DNA from: Opisthocomus hoazin
Taxonomy: Eukaryota > Chordata > Aves > Opisthocomiformes > Opisthocomidae
NCBI RefSeq assembly: GCF_030867145.1
Contig: NC_134454.1
Location: 48,915,830-48,979,829 of the forward strand
Direction of reading: 5' to 3'
DNA length: 64,000 nt
The notes under the pieces were generated by a model. The model saw only the letters and a list, made by a program, of their open reading frames with translations, was not told the DNA's origin and made no database searches. The stretch's first letter is position 1. Every line of letters begins with the position of its first letter. Shown here in pieces: positions 33,701 to 46,000 of the stretch. The position numbers and the translations under genes are program-made.

Positions 33701-35680
33701 GGCCTGCTATAGAAAAATGTGTTGCAAATGTTGCCTTTAATATCCTGTTATATGCTCAGCACCTATGAAGCACATAACATGGATTTAAGATGCCCTCCCT
33801 TGAGAGGAAGAGGCAGGAGGCAGGGGAGATCATCCATCTCCCAGCAGCTGCCTTCAGCATCCCAGCCCTCGCTGGTTTTGGTGTATAGCCCTGACTTCAT
33901 GAAATTAAAAAAAATGAGACCCTGTTGTGCCTTCATGCTAATTCTTTTTGGTAATTTTATAAACCTTTTGAAAAATTAGAGCACAAAACTTTGTTTCTTC
34001 AGTTTAGATCAGATGTTCAAGAGAATCATACCTTCAGAGGCAGAATCCTCAAACTCTACAATACATGACATTGCATGGATAAGACTTGTCAAGAGTAGGG
34101 AGATACGTCTGGCAATTTAAATTAATGGTATATAGATAAAAGGGAACGTGTTAAACCTTTAACTTCATTGGATGTTATGAGGAATTAGTCTCCTGTTGCT
34201 TGGGATCTTTAGGAGTGATGGTATAGAAAAGCAGTTGACCTTACTTGCACCAATACATGGCTAACGTCTTTCTTCAGTAGTTTGAATTTTTGTGGCTCTA
34301 CCAGCTAATAGTGATCTTCTCATATCACTTCAGCTAGGGGTGTCCAGAAGATGATCTGATAACTGGTTTTGACACCCTCATTCTACCAAAAAGTTTTCAG
34401 TAGCTTTGAGGAAGCAGAATGATGTTCTGAATTTTTCTGGTTTATTTTTTTCAGTGAAAGGCTAATAATGAGAGTTGGGTTGTTTTAGCTTACCATTTAG
34501 CAGAAAAAACACATTAGGAAACAAAAAACGGTTCAAGGTAAACCACTTCTCTGCAAAGATTTGAGAGTTGCTCCTTCTCTGTCATGTGTTAGGAAAGCTA
34601 AAAAACACACAAAACCCAAAAACATCCTCAAGGATCAAACAGAAAAGAGACTGGGATTTGGGACTGACAGGGAAGTCTGAAGAAGCTAGATCTCTTTCAG
34701 TTACTATTAGATGGTAGTAAACTTTTAGGTAAGACATATATGCACATAGTTGGTTTTGTTGATTTAAAATCCCTCTTTCTCAGTTCGCTTTGGAGAGGAA
34801 GAAGTGAAGAGCACAGCAACAAGTCTGCCAGTGTTAAAAAAATGTGTGATCAGCACCTTTAACACAGTGAAGCGCTAGTTTATGTGCTTGGTCTTTTAGG
34901 GTCTTTTTCCCATCGATGCTGAAAAGTTCTAACTAGAAAAGACACAAGATAAAATCTTGGCCTTTAACAAGTGCGTGACTACACTTTTTTTGGCTTTGGG
35001 AGGCACAGCATTTTACTGAAGGACAGGTGAGCCCAGCTAATACTAGAGTTTCAGTAAAATTTCACCATAAGTGTAGGTTCTAATGATGAAGATCTACTTC
35101 AAAAAAATTGCTCTTACATTTGCTTCCTCTGTAACTTAATCTTTTCTCTTTTCTTGTTTTAATTGAGGGGGTGGAGGGATGGAGAGAAGGGTAAAAGGAG
35201 GTCTGTGTGCAACACATATTCAACCTGCACAGTCAGAACAAGTCTATTGTTATAATGCTACACTACATGACCAAAAAGGTGAGTTAAAAATAATGCCCTA
35301 AATCTACCTCTGTCTAGGATAGAAGTTGGTGTTACACTCAGAGGTCTTCAGCATCTAGAAATCACTGTAAGACTGTCTTTTCTCATAAGCTCTCACAGCT
35401 ATTCTTGTTATATGTATGTATTGTGTTTTCATAACAAGAAGAAAAAATAGAAGATTCAACTACTAACGCTGTGAAAGCATCCATAAAAAACATACCCCTG
35501 TCAATCCTTTTGTTCCAATAAGGACATGAAATACCATCTGAAATACTACCAGTTCAAGGAGTTTTAAAAGGCAGGGTACACATGAGCCACATGGTAGTAA
35601 GGGAAATAGTTAACATGGTATGTAAGCATTTGATTTTTGTTTTCACTTTAAAAACATCCAGGGGTACTAGTAATATATGT
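21716..35680. other. Long gene-poor interval between ISCA1 and GOLM1
   Basis: About 14 kb of AT-rich DNA with no exon, RNA gene or transposon that I can support. Open frames are short and mostly lack ATG starts. The only clear structure is a TG-rich simple repeat at about 23298-23340. Confidence 0.5.
23298..23340. repeat. (TG)n-rich microsatellite, imperfect
   Basis: TG dinucleotides interrupted by TTTG and GGG units. Confidence 0.85.
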
Positions 35681-35682
35681 AT

Positions 35683-36780
35683 CACAGAATCACAGAATGG
35701 TAGGGGTTGGAAGGGACCTCTGTGGGTCATCTAGTCCAACCCTCCTGCCGAAGCAGGGTCACCTACAGCAGGCTGCACAGGACCTTGTCCAGGTGGGTCT
35801 TGAATATCTCCAGAGAAGAAGACTCCACAACCTCCCTGGGCAGCCTGTTCCAGTGCTCCGTCACCCTCAGAGGGAAGAAGTTCTTCCTCATGTTCAGACG
35901 GAACTTCCTGTGCTTCAGTTTGTGCCCACTGCCCCTTGTCCTGTCACCACTGGGCACCACTGAAAAGAGTTTCGCCCCATCGTCCTAACACCCACCCTTC
36001 AGATATTTGTAAGTACGTATTAGGTCCCCTCACAGCCTTCTCTTCTTCAGGCTGAACAGCCCAGCTCCCTCAGCCTCTCCTCGTAGGGGAGATGGTCCAG
36101 TCCCCTCACCATCCTTGTAGCCCTCCACTGGACTCTCTCCAGTAGCTCTTCATCTTTCTTGAACTGGGGAGCCCAGAACTGGACACAGTCCTCCAGATGG
36201 GGCCTCACTAGGGCAGGGTAGAGGGGAAGGAGAACCTCCCTCGTCCTGCTGGCCACACTCCTCCTAATGCACCCCAGGATTCCATTGGCGTTCTTGGCAG
36301 CCAGGGCACACTGCTGGCTCATGGTTAACCTGTCGTCCACCAGGACACCCAGGTCCCTCTCCGCAGAGATGCTCTCCAGCAGGTCCGCCCCAAGCCTGTA
36401 CTGATGCATGGGGTTGTTCCTCTCCAGGTGCAGGACCCTGCACTTGCCTTTGTTGAACCTCATCAGGTTCCTCTCTGCCCAACTTTCCAGCCTGTCCAGG
36501 TCTCGCTGAATGGCAGCACAGCCTTCTGGTGTATCTACCACTCCTCCCAGTTTGGTGCCATCAGCAAACTTGCTGTTGGTACATTCTAACTCTTCATCCA
36601 GGTCGTTGATGAAGAAGTTAAACAAGGCTGGGCCCAGTACTGACCCCTGAGGGACACCACTTGTTACCAGCCTCCAACTAGACTCAGCGCTGCTGATGAC
36701 AACCCTCTGAGTTCTGCCATTCAGCCAGTTCTCAATCCACCTCACCGACCACTCATCCAGCCCATGTAATAACATGAAAA
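35683..36780 (-). mobile_element. CR1 LINE, 3' 1.1 kb, - strand
   Basis: The - strand holds a 5'-truncated CR1: part of the reverse transcriptase, the ORF2 end, the 3' UTR and the terminal octamers (TCACAGAATCACAGAATGG on + at the left end). A 242-codon frame (36775-36047) includes the RT motif [20 protein letters not shown]. The catalytic FADD box reads FADG (36557-36568), which would abolish activity. Sequence is close to the copies at 12.75 and 51.95 kb, so these belong to one subfamily. Confidence 0.95.
36047..36775 (-). pseudogene. CR1 ORF2 reverse-transcriptase C-terminal fragment
   Basis: 242 codons from an ORF2 that normally runs to roughly 900 residues. It shows the RT finger/palm motif [11 protein letters not shown] and the box corresponding to FADD, here FADG, followed by the conserved SWAERNL and NPMHQYRLG segments. 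The N-terminal endonuclease and most of the RT are absent through 5' truncation. Confidence 0.92.
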
Positions 36781-36898
36781 GTGATTGCCAAAACTCACTC
36801 TACACCAGCTCTACATCATGGCTACAAGACAGATACTCATCAGCCTAAGATCTTAAACGACTTGCCTGGGGCTGCAGAGTAACCGATGAAAGGGATGT
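36781..36898. other. Spacer between CR1 and the LTR pair
   Basis: About 120 bases with no recognised element. Confidence 0.5.
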
Positions 36899-37616
36899 TG
36901 TCATGGTTTAACTCCAGCCAGCAGCTGAGCCCTACACAGCTGCTCGCTCACTCTCCGGCCCCGGTCCCGGTGGGATGGGGGACAGAATCAGAAGGGTAAA
37001 ATTGAGAAAACTCGTGGGTTGAGATAAAGACAGTTAAATAAGTAAAGCAAAAGCCGAGCACACAAGCAAAGCAAAACAAGGAATTCAGTCCCTGCTTCCC
37101 ATCGGCAGGCAGCTGTTCAGCCATCTCTGGGAAAGCAGGGATCCATCACGCTTAATGGTTACTTGGTAAGACAAACACCATCACTCTGAACATTCCCCCC
37201 TTCCTCCTTCTTCTCCCTGCTTTATATGCTGAGCATGACGTCATACAGTAGTAGGGAGGGGACACAGCTGGGACAGCCGACCCAAACTAGCCAAAGGGCT
37301 ATTCCATACCATATGATGTCACGCTTGGTATATGAGCTGAGGGTGTTCGCTGCAGGGCAGTGATCGCTGCTTGGGGACAGGCTGGGTGTTGTTCATTGGG
37401 TGGTGAGCAATTGCATTTGTGCATCACTTGTTTTATATATATTATTATTATCATTATCACTATTTCTTCCTTTGCTTTCCTATTAAACTGCCTTTATCTC
37501 AACCCAAAAGTTTTCACTTTTTTTCTCATTCTTTTCCCCATCCCACAGCGGGTGAGTGGAGAAGTGAGCAAGCAGCTGTGTGGTGCTTAGTTGCCAGCTG
37601 GGGATACACCACAACA
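36899..37616. mobile_element. Two ERVL-type LTR pieces fused head-to-head
   Basis: The ends form an imperfect inverted repeat: left arm 36899-37052, right arm 37474-37616 reversed. Both arms share the GTGGGATGGGG, GGGTTGAGATAAAG and CAGTT(T/A)AATA segments known from the 3' part of common bird ERVL LTRs. The left piece is an LTR 3' part pointing left, with a CRE (37236-37243) and a TATA-like TTTATAT (37221-37227). The right piece points right, with ATGATGTCAC and GGTATATGAG near 37314-37337. Their inner regions differ, so they look like two subfamilies joined near 37245-37250. No retroviral genes and no clear target-site duplication were seen. Confidence 0.75.
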
Positions 37617-40600
37617 ATGGAGAAATTTGGTTACAGCAGTTATGTATTACCTGTGCATTTGTATGTATGCACAAACAACCACAGAGAAGGTCAGGAAAAA
37701 ACCCCAACAATTTGTGAGTGAACTCCTCAGGATCAAGATTATTAAACTGCTATTTTTTGCAAGGAATATTAAATTGTCTATTTTTCTCGTCTGACTGCAA
37801 GGCAGAGTGACTTAAAAAATATGCTTCCTCATAAGCAGGCAGAAAACTATGGGATTAGAAGTAAATGCTACATCCACATCTCTCACACATGCATTTAAAC
37901 AATGCAGATCAAAGAAGAGATCAGCTAGTTGTGTGATCAACAGATCTTACGATTACAGTTACAATCCATTTTACAGGCACTCAAGAATTCTGGTAACACA
38001 AAAGATTGCATGATTTCATGGAAAAGAAAACACTTTTTGTGTTTGAGATGTACTCTATGTCCAAACCACTGAGGTACTAAGTCTTAATCAACTAACTAAT
38101 CAAGCAGGGCTTATTCAGCAGGGCTTGACCTATTTCTCCTTAATAGTCCCAACGTGGCACTTAAAAATGCTATAACGCTTTCCCCATATGTTAGAAAGAT
38201 AAATAATTAGCATCTTTGAACTTCAGTTAATGAAAAAAAGCACAATGCAAAATTAGAAGATAGTTTCTAAAACAGAAAATAGAAAGATGTATTAAGGGGT
38301 CTTAGGATTAATTTTGTTCGTTCATGGAGGTATCAGAAACACCACATAAAGCACAGACAATAACACTGGGCTGGTAACATCTGAAAACTGTAGATTCCAC
38401 ATGTCAAGCAATTATATGTCAGTCACCCCCTTGAAACACAGTATGCCCACACTTCAGAACAATCTTTCACATGGATTAACTCTCCCAATTTATTTGCCCA
38501 GGAATTCAAGAAAAAAACAGATGTACTGTTTCCACAGCATCAACTGCAAAGTACTTGGTACCTCAGGTGTCTGCTTTTTAGGGACACTCTAACATGTATC
38601 AAAACCTACTGCTTATAAGGAAGTTTCTGTGCAGAGTCCTAGCAACATGACAAAACCCCTATAATAAAGGCATCTGCCGAATACTGTTATCTTTCATGGG
38701 ACCACTCTCAATGTTAAAAAAATGTGCACAACCATCACTTTTAATGTTTCTGACACAGATAAAACAACACTTGTTCCTTTACCCTTGACCAATTTGCTGA
38801 CTTTCAATTTTTGCTTGTGAATGTGTCCTGGTTTCAGTGCTATGCCAGCTATATATAAGTCAATGATCACATATCTACTGCTGTGTTTCCAGTTAATCTA
38901 ATGTTAAATAACCATTATCATACAGATTTTGGTGCTTTAAACCCCTCTTTCTCAAAGCATATCTCCTTTTCTTACTTCAGTTTAAAGAGTAGTTTTGATT
39001 TTCACAAATACCTCTGGAACAGATAAAAATTATGCAGCTGATCCACATCCAGCAGCATTCTGCAAATTGCTTCACTTCTAGACCATGCTTTTCAGACACA
39101 GTATTTTGGCAGCAGTAAGTCACTAACACTCAGTCCTAGTATGTAATGCTTTCAAATACAAATCTGCCTTCCTTCTCAATGGAAGGAAACAAGAAACCAT
39201 GCTGTGTGGTCTGGGTGCTCTGTGCCGTATGTGCCACCCATTTTGTTCTTCTAAACCAAAATGAGTGGTGTTCTTTCAAGAATTCTTTGCTTTACCATGT
39301 TCATGTTTCAAGACAAAACTTGTATTTTTGTTAGTTCTCTGTTAAAATACATGACTACTGAATTTTTAAACATAGATACATTTTTATTAATGTTGCATGT
39401 TCTTCTAATTTTTGTGCAAGATTGGTTATAGTTGTAATTTAAAGTACTAATTAAGAGGGATAGAAATGATGGCTATGAAGATTAGAGTTCTGTTTTTTTT
39501 TTTTTTTGCCTAAGAATCATAGCTCTGCAGCATCTGAGCTCTTCATGACTTCCTCTCTGCCAGTATCAGTCACTGACATTTTCTGAAACACTGATGACTG
39601 CTGATAAACATTTTGAACTAGTTCTGTCACTGTCAATGTGTTCACATGTTCTTAAATCACTATTTGCAAACTGTATACAGTGTTGCTTTTTTTATCTCAA
39701 ATAAGTTAATTTCTTTTCATTGGATCCGCAGTGCGGACAGTGCTGGACTTCATCAAACCTTCACGCTCTCCCTGCTGACGATAGGCTTCGTAGGCAACAA
39801 GGTTTTGAGACTTGTCAGTTGTTTGTGTATCTAAATTACCTTTTCCCTCCCCCCCCGCCCCAAGTCTCCTGGGCAGAACTGCCTCTCTTCAAGACAACCT
39901 CATGAGACAGGGAAAATAATGGGGTCATGTCTCCAGAATTTTTAGTTGCCTGTCAGCAAGCAGGGCAAAATCAGTCAATCAGTGCTCCCAGCTGCAGACA
40001 GTCCTCATTTTTTTCTGCTTGCACAGTTATGCCTAATGCATACTTTTATCGGTGTTTAACATCTTGCCTTACTGAGAAAGGCAAATGAGCTGTTCTCTGA
40101 GTCTCGTCGTGTTTTTACAAATGTCAAGGGACAGCTCAGTTCCCTAAACATTTGAAACCCTGGTTTTGGTCAAATCATGACTCTAGACTTTGGCTGTGCT
40201 GGGCTGCTAAACAAGGATCTAGTTTTCCTTAAAAAAGAAGAGGAAAAAGCTCCCACTTGGGAAACCATGTATCTTCATAACTAGAGAACTTGCAAGAAAA
40301 AATTCTTTTTTTGAATTTTTTGTACTTTGAACTTAGAAGAAAAAATTGTTTCTTATCTGGACAAGGCCATTGTATGTATTATTAAAAAAAAAGTTCTATC
40401 CCATGAAAAAGCTAAAATGCTGGTCTTACACTGATAAATTTTTAAGTGGTCTTCGGGACTGGAAGAGAGGTTCCTATGAGGCATTGTCTTCTGGTGGGTG
40501 GAAGATCGTTTTTGTCGAGCTTGTGCTCTTCGTCCGGTCAGAAATTTCAAATTTTTTGTTACATCTACCAGGTCATTAAGCAAACGGATCTCGAAGTAGT

Positions 40601-40620
40601 AACTTTTACCAAAGATTAAT
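37617..40620. other. Intergenic DNA before GOLM1
   Basis: AT-rich, with a T run at about 39490-39507 and a C-rich run at about 39851-39860. I see no gene. Confidence 0.5.
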
Positions 40621-40639
40621 AAACTCTTTTGCATTTCTC

Positions 40640-41880
40640 ACAGCCTGCAACTGCTGTTGCAGCGGTTTTCACGCTCCGCTTTCGCTCCGTTTACCTTCCA
40701 CTTGCAAAAGCCAAAGGCACGGAGGTTGCACGCAGATCCAGGCGGCGCAGCCGTGGAAGAAACTCGACGCCCGGCTTCTTTTTTCGACATTTCCAAACAA
40801 AGAAAACAGCCGCTTCACCCTCCTGGCTGCGGCACGTTCAGACAGCCGTCCCGAGGTTTGTTCCACCCGTCCCCGACCTCGGACACCCCAGGTTTCATCC
40901 TTCCCACGCGTCGCTCTCCAGAACCTGGAGTGCCGGCGGTGAGGACTGGAAACCTGCCCCTCAGCTCACGGCGCCGGTCAGGGGCTCGGCCTCAGCCGCT
41001 GCGGCGGGAGAGGCCGGCCGGAGGGTACCGCGGGCCGGCGTGTGGGTCGCGGGTGGGACGGGAGCTCCCCTCTCGGGCTGCGGGGGTACCCCGGCCCCGG
41101 GCTGCCTGAGGCGGGGACGCCTGGCGCCCTTCCTCCGCGCCCTGCGCTTCCTGCCCGGCCCTGCCCTCGCTCCCTCCCCTGCCGCCTGCGCCTCCTCCTG
41201 CCGCCGCCGCGCTGGGGCTGCGGGCACGGCGGCACCGGCCTCGCCTTCCTGCTGGGCGCGGGCGCCGCCAGCGACACGGCGCGGCAGGCCAGGGCAGGGC
41301 AGGGCGAGCGGAGGAGAGGAGAGGCGAGGCCAGGCGGAGAGGCGAGGCGAGGTGAGCGGCGCGGCTGCCCGCCGGGCTGGGGGCTGATGCGGCCGGGCCT
41401 GCCGGGGCGGCTAAGGCGGGCCGGGCCGGGCGGCGCGGCGTGAGGGAGCCCGGGCCGCGGCCTGCCGCCGCCTGGCTGGCTCCAGGGGGCGGCGAGCGGC
41501 GCGTCGGGCGCCGGGTGCGGGGGAGGGGAGGGCGGCCGCTGCTTCCAGCTCCCTTCCAGCCGGGGCTGCAGCCTGGAACGGTTCGCACCCCGGTCCATCC
41601 TGCTCCTCCTCCCGCACCAGCCCCGCTGCAGCCGGCTCCCAGCTCTCGCTCCCCGCGGGCAGAGCTCCGGGGGTCTGCTGTCTGCTGGCCCCGCCGGGCG
41701 GCCGTGGCTGTGCGCCGGCTCGTGCCTGCGGAGGCCTTCGCGCTTCTCCTTGGCAAAGGGGTTCCCGCAGCTCCTCAGGAGCTGTTGGGGACGCCAGGAG
41801 CGCAGGGTTGGTTTCCCGCACCCCGGGGGTTTGGCTTGCGTCGCTGTGTTGGATTCCCAGTGCCAGCTTGAAGCTGGGAG
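40640..41880 (+). promoter_or_regulatory. GOLM1: CpG island, probable GOLM1 promoter and first exon
   Basis: About 1.2 kb of GC-rich, CpG-dense DNA 6 kb before the first GOLM1 coding exon. GOLM1 has a non-coding first exon in mammals, so this is the natural promoter. A donor-like GAG|GTGAGC at 41351/41352 after a purine-rich run could end that exon. The long open frames on both strands here are a by-product of the high GC. Confidence 0.65.
41290..41351 (+). repeat. Imperfect purine-rich short repeats in the putative 5' UTR
   Basis: Degenerate GGCGA / GGAGA / AGGGC units directly before the candidate exon 1 donor. Confidence 0.55.
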
Positions 41881-42296
41881 TAGCTGGGCAGGTTTTTAAT
41901 TAACCTTAGGTCACAGCTTTTTAAATGGCCTTTCAGCTTAAATCTTAACAGCACTTTACTCTTAAAGAATTGTTTGCGTTGTCGGGTTTTTTTTTTCCTT
42001 TCTAGGGAGAGGTTTGCGTGTTTCACAGGGAACCCATACGTGTAGTGTTACAGGGGTGGGGGGATGGTAGCAGTTCTGTGGTTTTCTCACCACATACCTA
42101 AAGTACATGCACATACCTACAGTACTTACTGTACTCGGTTTCCTAGTGCTTTATTTTTAAGATCGAGTGTGTGTCCTATTAATAGTGATGCTGAGAAGAT
42201 GGTTCATGTTGTATGGGAAAGATACCGAGGGCAAAATATTTTCCTAAGAAGAAATGAACAGCCTGACTAACTGTTGGGATCATTCTGGTGTATAAG

Positions 42297-42362
42297 TTCA
42301 TAGAATCATAGAATGGTGAGGGTTGGAAGGGACCTTAAAGATCATCTGGTTCCAAGCCCTTG
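42297..42362 (-). mobile_element. CR1 LINE 3' end, short fragment
   Basis: TCATAGAATCATAGAATGG followed by GGTTGGAAGGGACCTTAAAG on +, the reverse of a CR1 3' terminus. Confidence 0.9.
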
Positions 42363-42945
42363 TTTAATTTTGTTTTCACACGCAGTGTTTTCAGGCGGTA
42401 GCAGTGTTGTCTACAAGCACACCTAGACAGCATGTCTGGAAACTTTGTGGGAGTGTTTTGGAAGATTTTGTCAAGTTGCCTTTGGTTACCTAACTTTCCT
42501 CATCAGACTGCGTACCTGCCTTAAACTTCTGGCATCTTTTTAGCTACATGCCTATTTGGGACTTCTCTTTAATCAGGTTAAGGAGAGGACATTGTGGGTA
42601 AGTGGTTGTTAGCTTCTTGTAGTCATTTGAAAGAAGAGATATGTCCTGATTTGAAGATGAGTGGCGGAATAGTAGCAGTCACCCTACCCCCGAACAGATA
42701 ATGCTTTTTCAGTATTTTCATACTCTTCTGATCTGTTACTTGTAGGTTAAAATGCATTAGAAAAGGAAGAGCTGAGATCTGAACTGAATATAAAATGATG
42801 GTTCTTCCTGAGAAGAGTGAGAGTGCAGTTGCTGAAAGTGTTGTGCCGTAAATGCTTCTCCCCCTCCTGTTACTGTGAAAAGTGTAACTTGATAATATGG
42901 GCAAATAGTGACATCTTGCAGCATCTGTGTTTGATTTTTCTTTTT

Positions 42946-42968
42946 GGGGGGGTGGGGTGGGGGGGTGG
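42946..42968 (+). repeat. G-rich run
   Basis: Four G runs (7, 4, 7 and 2 bases) separated by single T residues; a possible G-quadruplex. Confidence 0.7.
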
Positions 42969-43044
42969 TTGCTGCTTTAAACTGAGCTGTTAATCTGAAA
43001 TACAGAAGTTTGAAAAGTGGCTGTTGGTGAATGTTTCAGGAGGG

Positions 43045-43072
43045 TTGTTTTGTTTTGTTTTGTTTTGTTTTT
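43045..43072 (+). repeat. (TTTTG)n microsatellite
   Basis: About five TTTTG units. Confidence 0.9.
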
Positions 43073-46000
43073 CTTTCAGCTTGCAGTTTGTGGGTTTCTG
43101 TGAAAGGTATTTAGGAAGTTTGTGGTCAGCAGGCTTGAGTTCATTGTATAAACTTTAAATCTCCACTGGAAAAATGTTTATTTGGCCTCTTTTGACTTGC
43201 TAACTTGAAAAAAACCACCTCCAAACAGTGTTGCTGCAGAAGATGATAAGAAATCTGTGTGCCATCTTTTGTGACAGTGTGTTATACTTCATACAGCATA
43301 AAGGTTGCTCCTGGCTGTGACTGGTTCTCGCCATGCAACTGAGAATTGCGGTACCTGTGATTAACATCCAGCCATGAGTGAGAAGCAACAATTGGATTTA
43401 TCTTTTAAGGATGATCACTACTGTACATTAACCATATGTAAGCCTGAAAATGAAAGGGTTTGACTAATTTTTGTCACCTCTCCATTTCCACCTGCTCCCA
43501 AACCATCATCTTTTTTTGGAAGAGTGGATGCAGAATTGTTTGCTACCTGATTCAAGTTTTTAAGAATTACTTTTTTTAAAGTTTTACTTTTTTTTTTTTC
43601 TTTTAATAAAACCCAGTTTCTCATACCTTTTAGTCTGATTTAGTCATGTCTGGGTATAACTAACTGTTGTCAGTGGAAGTGGTTTTGATTGGCTTGCTTG
43701 GTTAAGCCAGTGTATTTTTACTCAAGCAGTCAGACATAGGAATTTCATGGCAATTAACTGAAAAAACAGATAATATATTTCAGAATCTCACTGAGAAACT
43801 GGGGAGGAAGCTGCAAAAGGTGGGGTAGCACCATTGTCTATCTGCAGGAGTCCCTTAGTGGGAGGAGGTTTCTTTGGCCTGGGCAGAGCGGTCGCCTGTT
43901 GGCTGGTATGGCCGGAATGGGTCTCCGTGTAGCCCTCAGGTCCTTGTCATTTTTTTTCCTCCTTTTTTGTCTCTGGTTATGGCCCTACCTTTCCAAAGAA
44001 AGGGGTTTTCCTAGGGCTCTGTCCTTACGTGGAGGCACAGACCTCCAAGTACGATGTGCCTTCACTTCGCAGTAGCTGCTGCAGCTGCATGTGGTCTTCA
44101 CGTGCTGCTTTGGCTTTCGCTAGCCTTGTACCATGGTGTGGCTGGGTGGTGGAGAAGACGGTCGGTAGGCAGCCCACCGGGAAGTAAGGGACCCCTTTTG
44201 CTTTCCCCACGCTGCTTTTATTGAATTCTTCATCTGTTCTGCTTGTCCTCGCTCGGCAGGTCTCATGCAAATACACAGAGCTGGACCTTGGGAGCAGAGA
44301 AGACTTGGCTTTCCTTCTGGGGCTCTGAGATGCACAAATTGTTCTGCTCCATCTTTGCCTCTAATGTGTTGGTCTTGAGATTGAGCCGGCGCAGTTGTTT
44401 GTTCGTTGTCTGTCGTGGAAGGTAGCTAGATACCACCTATCCTACTTCAGCTGAGTACAGTAAAAGGAGGAATTGCTCAGACTGGTCGTATGTTAATACG
44501 TGAAATATAAACATTCTGTATGTTAATTTGCTTGAATATCTCGCAGTCTGAAACATCTGCCTCTCGATAAAACGCTGCTAGGTTGGCAAAGCAGAAGTAT
44601 GAAATGTGCTGTCCAGGAGTCAGGAAACTTACACTCTTACCGAATGCAGAGCGTTGTGCACATGGTAAAGCATCTCATTTTCACATCTGTAGTAAACATT
44701 AATGAAAGATGGATTCCTTCATGTTCAGTAAAATCACTTTCTTAACCATAAAATCAGAAACTTATTTTATTTTCAGCTCAAGTAACTGTGCCAAACCAGA
44801 TGTTTCCTGGAAAACAGCATCTACGAATACATTTGCATGTAAATGTACTTTCTCAGCTGATTTTCTTATCTCTCTCCCAAAATGCATATGTGTCTGTATC
44901 CATGATATAAGCTGGTTTTATTTTTAAACTGAGGAGAGAGGGAATATGAATATTGCAATACCAATATCAGGTAATATTTTGGTACTGTATTATTGGGATG
45001 GAAGATCCTTCTGTGCTTTTCATCTCTTTCCTCTTCCTTCTGCCTTTCATTCTGTTGAGTACAAAAATATATTCCCAATTAGCATAAATTAGTCAAGGGC
45101 AAAGAGCATTGGATTTTCTAGAGAGAAGAGTGTATTGAAGTCAACATGCTTTGGTGAAATCAATGCTTTCTTGCCTGCTTGTTTTTAGTTACTGAAAACA
45201 GCAGAAGAGTCACTGAGGCTGCTGGATTTGAGTATTCAGTGGGTGTATTGGCATTCTAACGTGGTTTTGCACCTGTGCTTTAAGCTGCACGGTGAACTGT
45301 CATTCTTCCTTTGAACAAGATAGTTGCTTTACCTCTGAAAATTTCGAGCTAAACAGCTAGTCCCATATATTATCCAGTAGTTAAATTCCTGTGCAATTGT
45401 TACTGCTGATAACATGGACTACTTTCTCTTATTTCTGACTGCTAAGAGGAAAATACTAGTTATTTTGTTCAAGTAACACCTGGAATGATGTACTACATCT
45501 TGCAGTGCTATGTTCAGTAATTTTTTCCATGTTTTCAGGTATATCGACTAATACAGTGAAGAACAGGTTATTAATGACATGACAGATTCCCTTGTACATG
45601 TTTTGAAATGAGGTGTTTTATTCCAGTAAGGAAAAATAAATGAATTGTCTTGTTCTTAGCTGATGTGGTGGTGCTGATCATCCTCATTTTCCACCTCTCA
45701 TTTTTGCCACTCTGGAAGTCTGTGTTTCTTGGTTTTCAAGGAATCTGTGTAAGGCGGGGTGGTTCTGTACTTCTCAGGCACTGCTGTTGGTGTGGCACAA
45801 CAGGAGAATGGTCTGTGTGAGACGTACGTGTTTCTGCAAGCCTTAAGCCTTAGCTATGTATTGGAAATTTGTGCATGTCTGTATGTGTGTGTTTTGGTCT
45901 ACTGCATCTTGATTTTTTTTTTGCTTTACAGCAAAAATGCATGGTTTCTCGCCATGCATTTGCTTTTGCTGTTGGCCTTGCCTCAGCTGTAAGTGGCCCT

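Noticed and set aside
35697-35988. + strand open frames over the 35.7 kb CR1 (and matching ones at 13.3-13.6 kb and 52.0 kb)
   Set aside because: Antisense or alternative-frame readings of CR1 3' sequence; the same peptide appears at each copy because the repeat is shared.
40629-41871. Long open frames (up to 254 codons) on both strands in the GOLM1 CpG island
   Set aside because: Overlapping frames on both strands with low-complexity Pro/Arg/Ala content reflect high GC, not coding.
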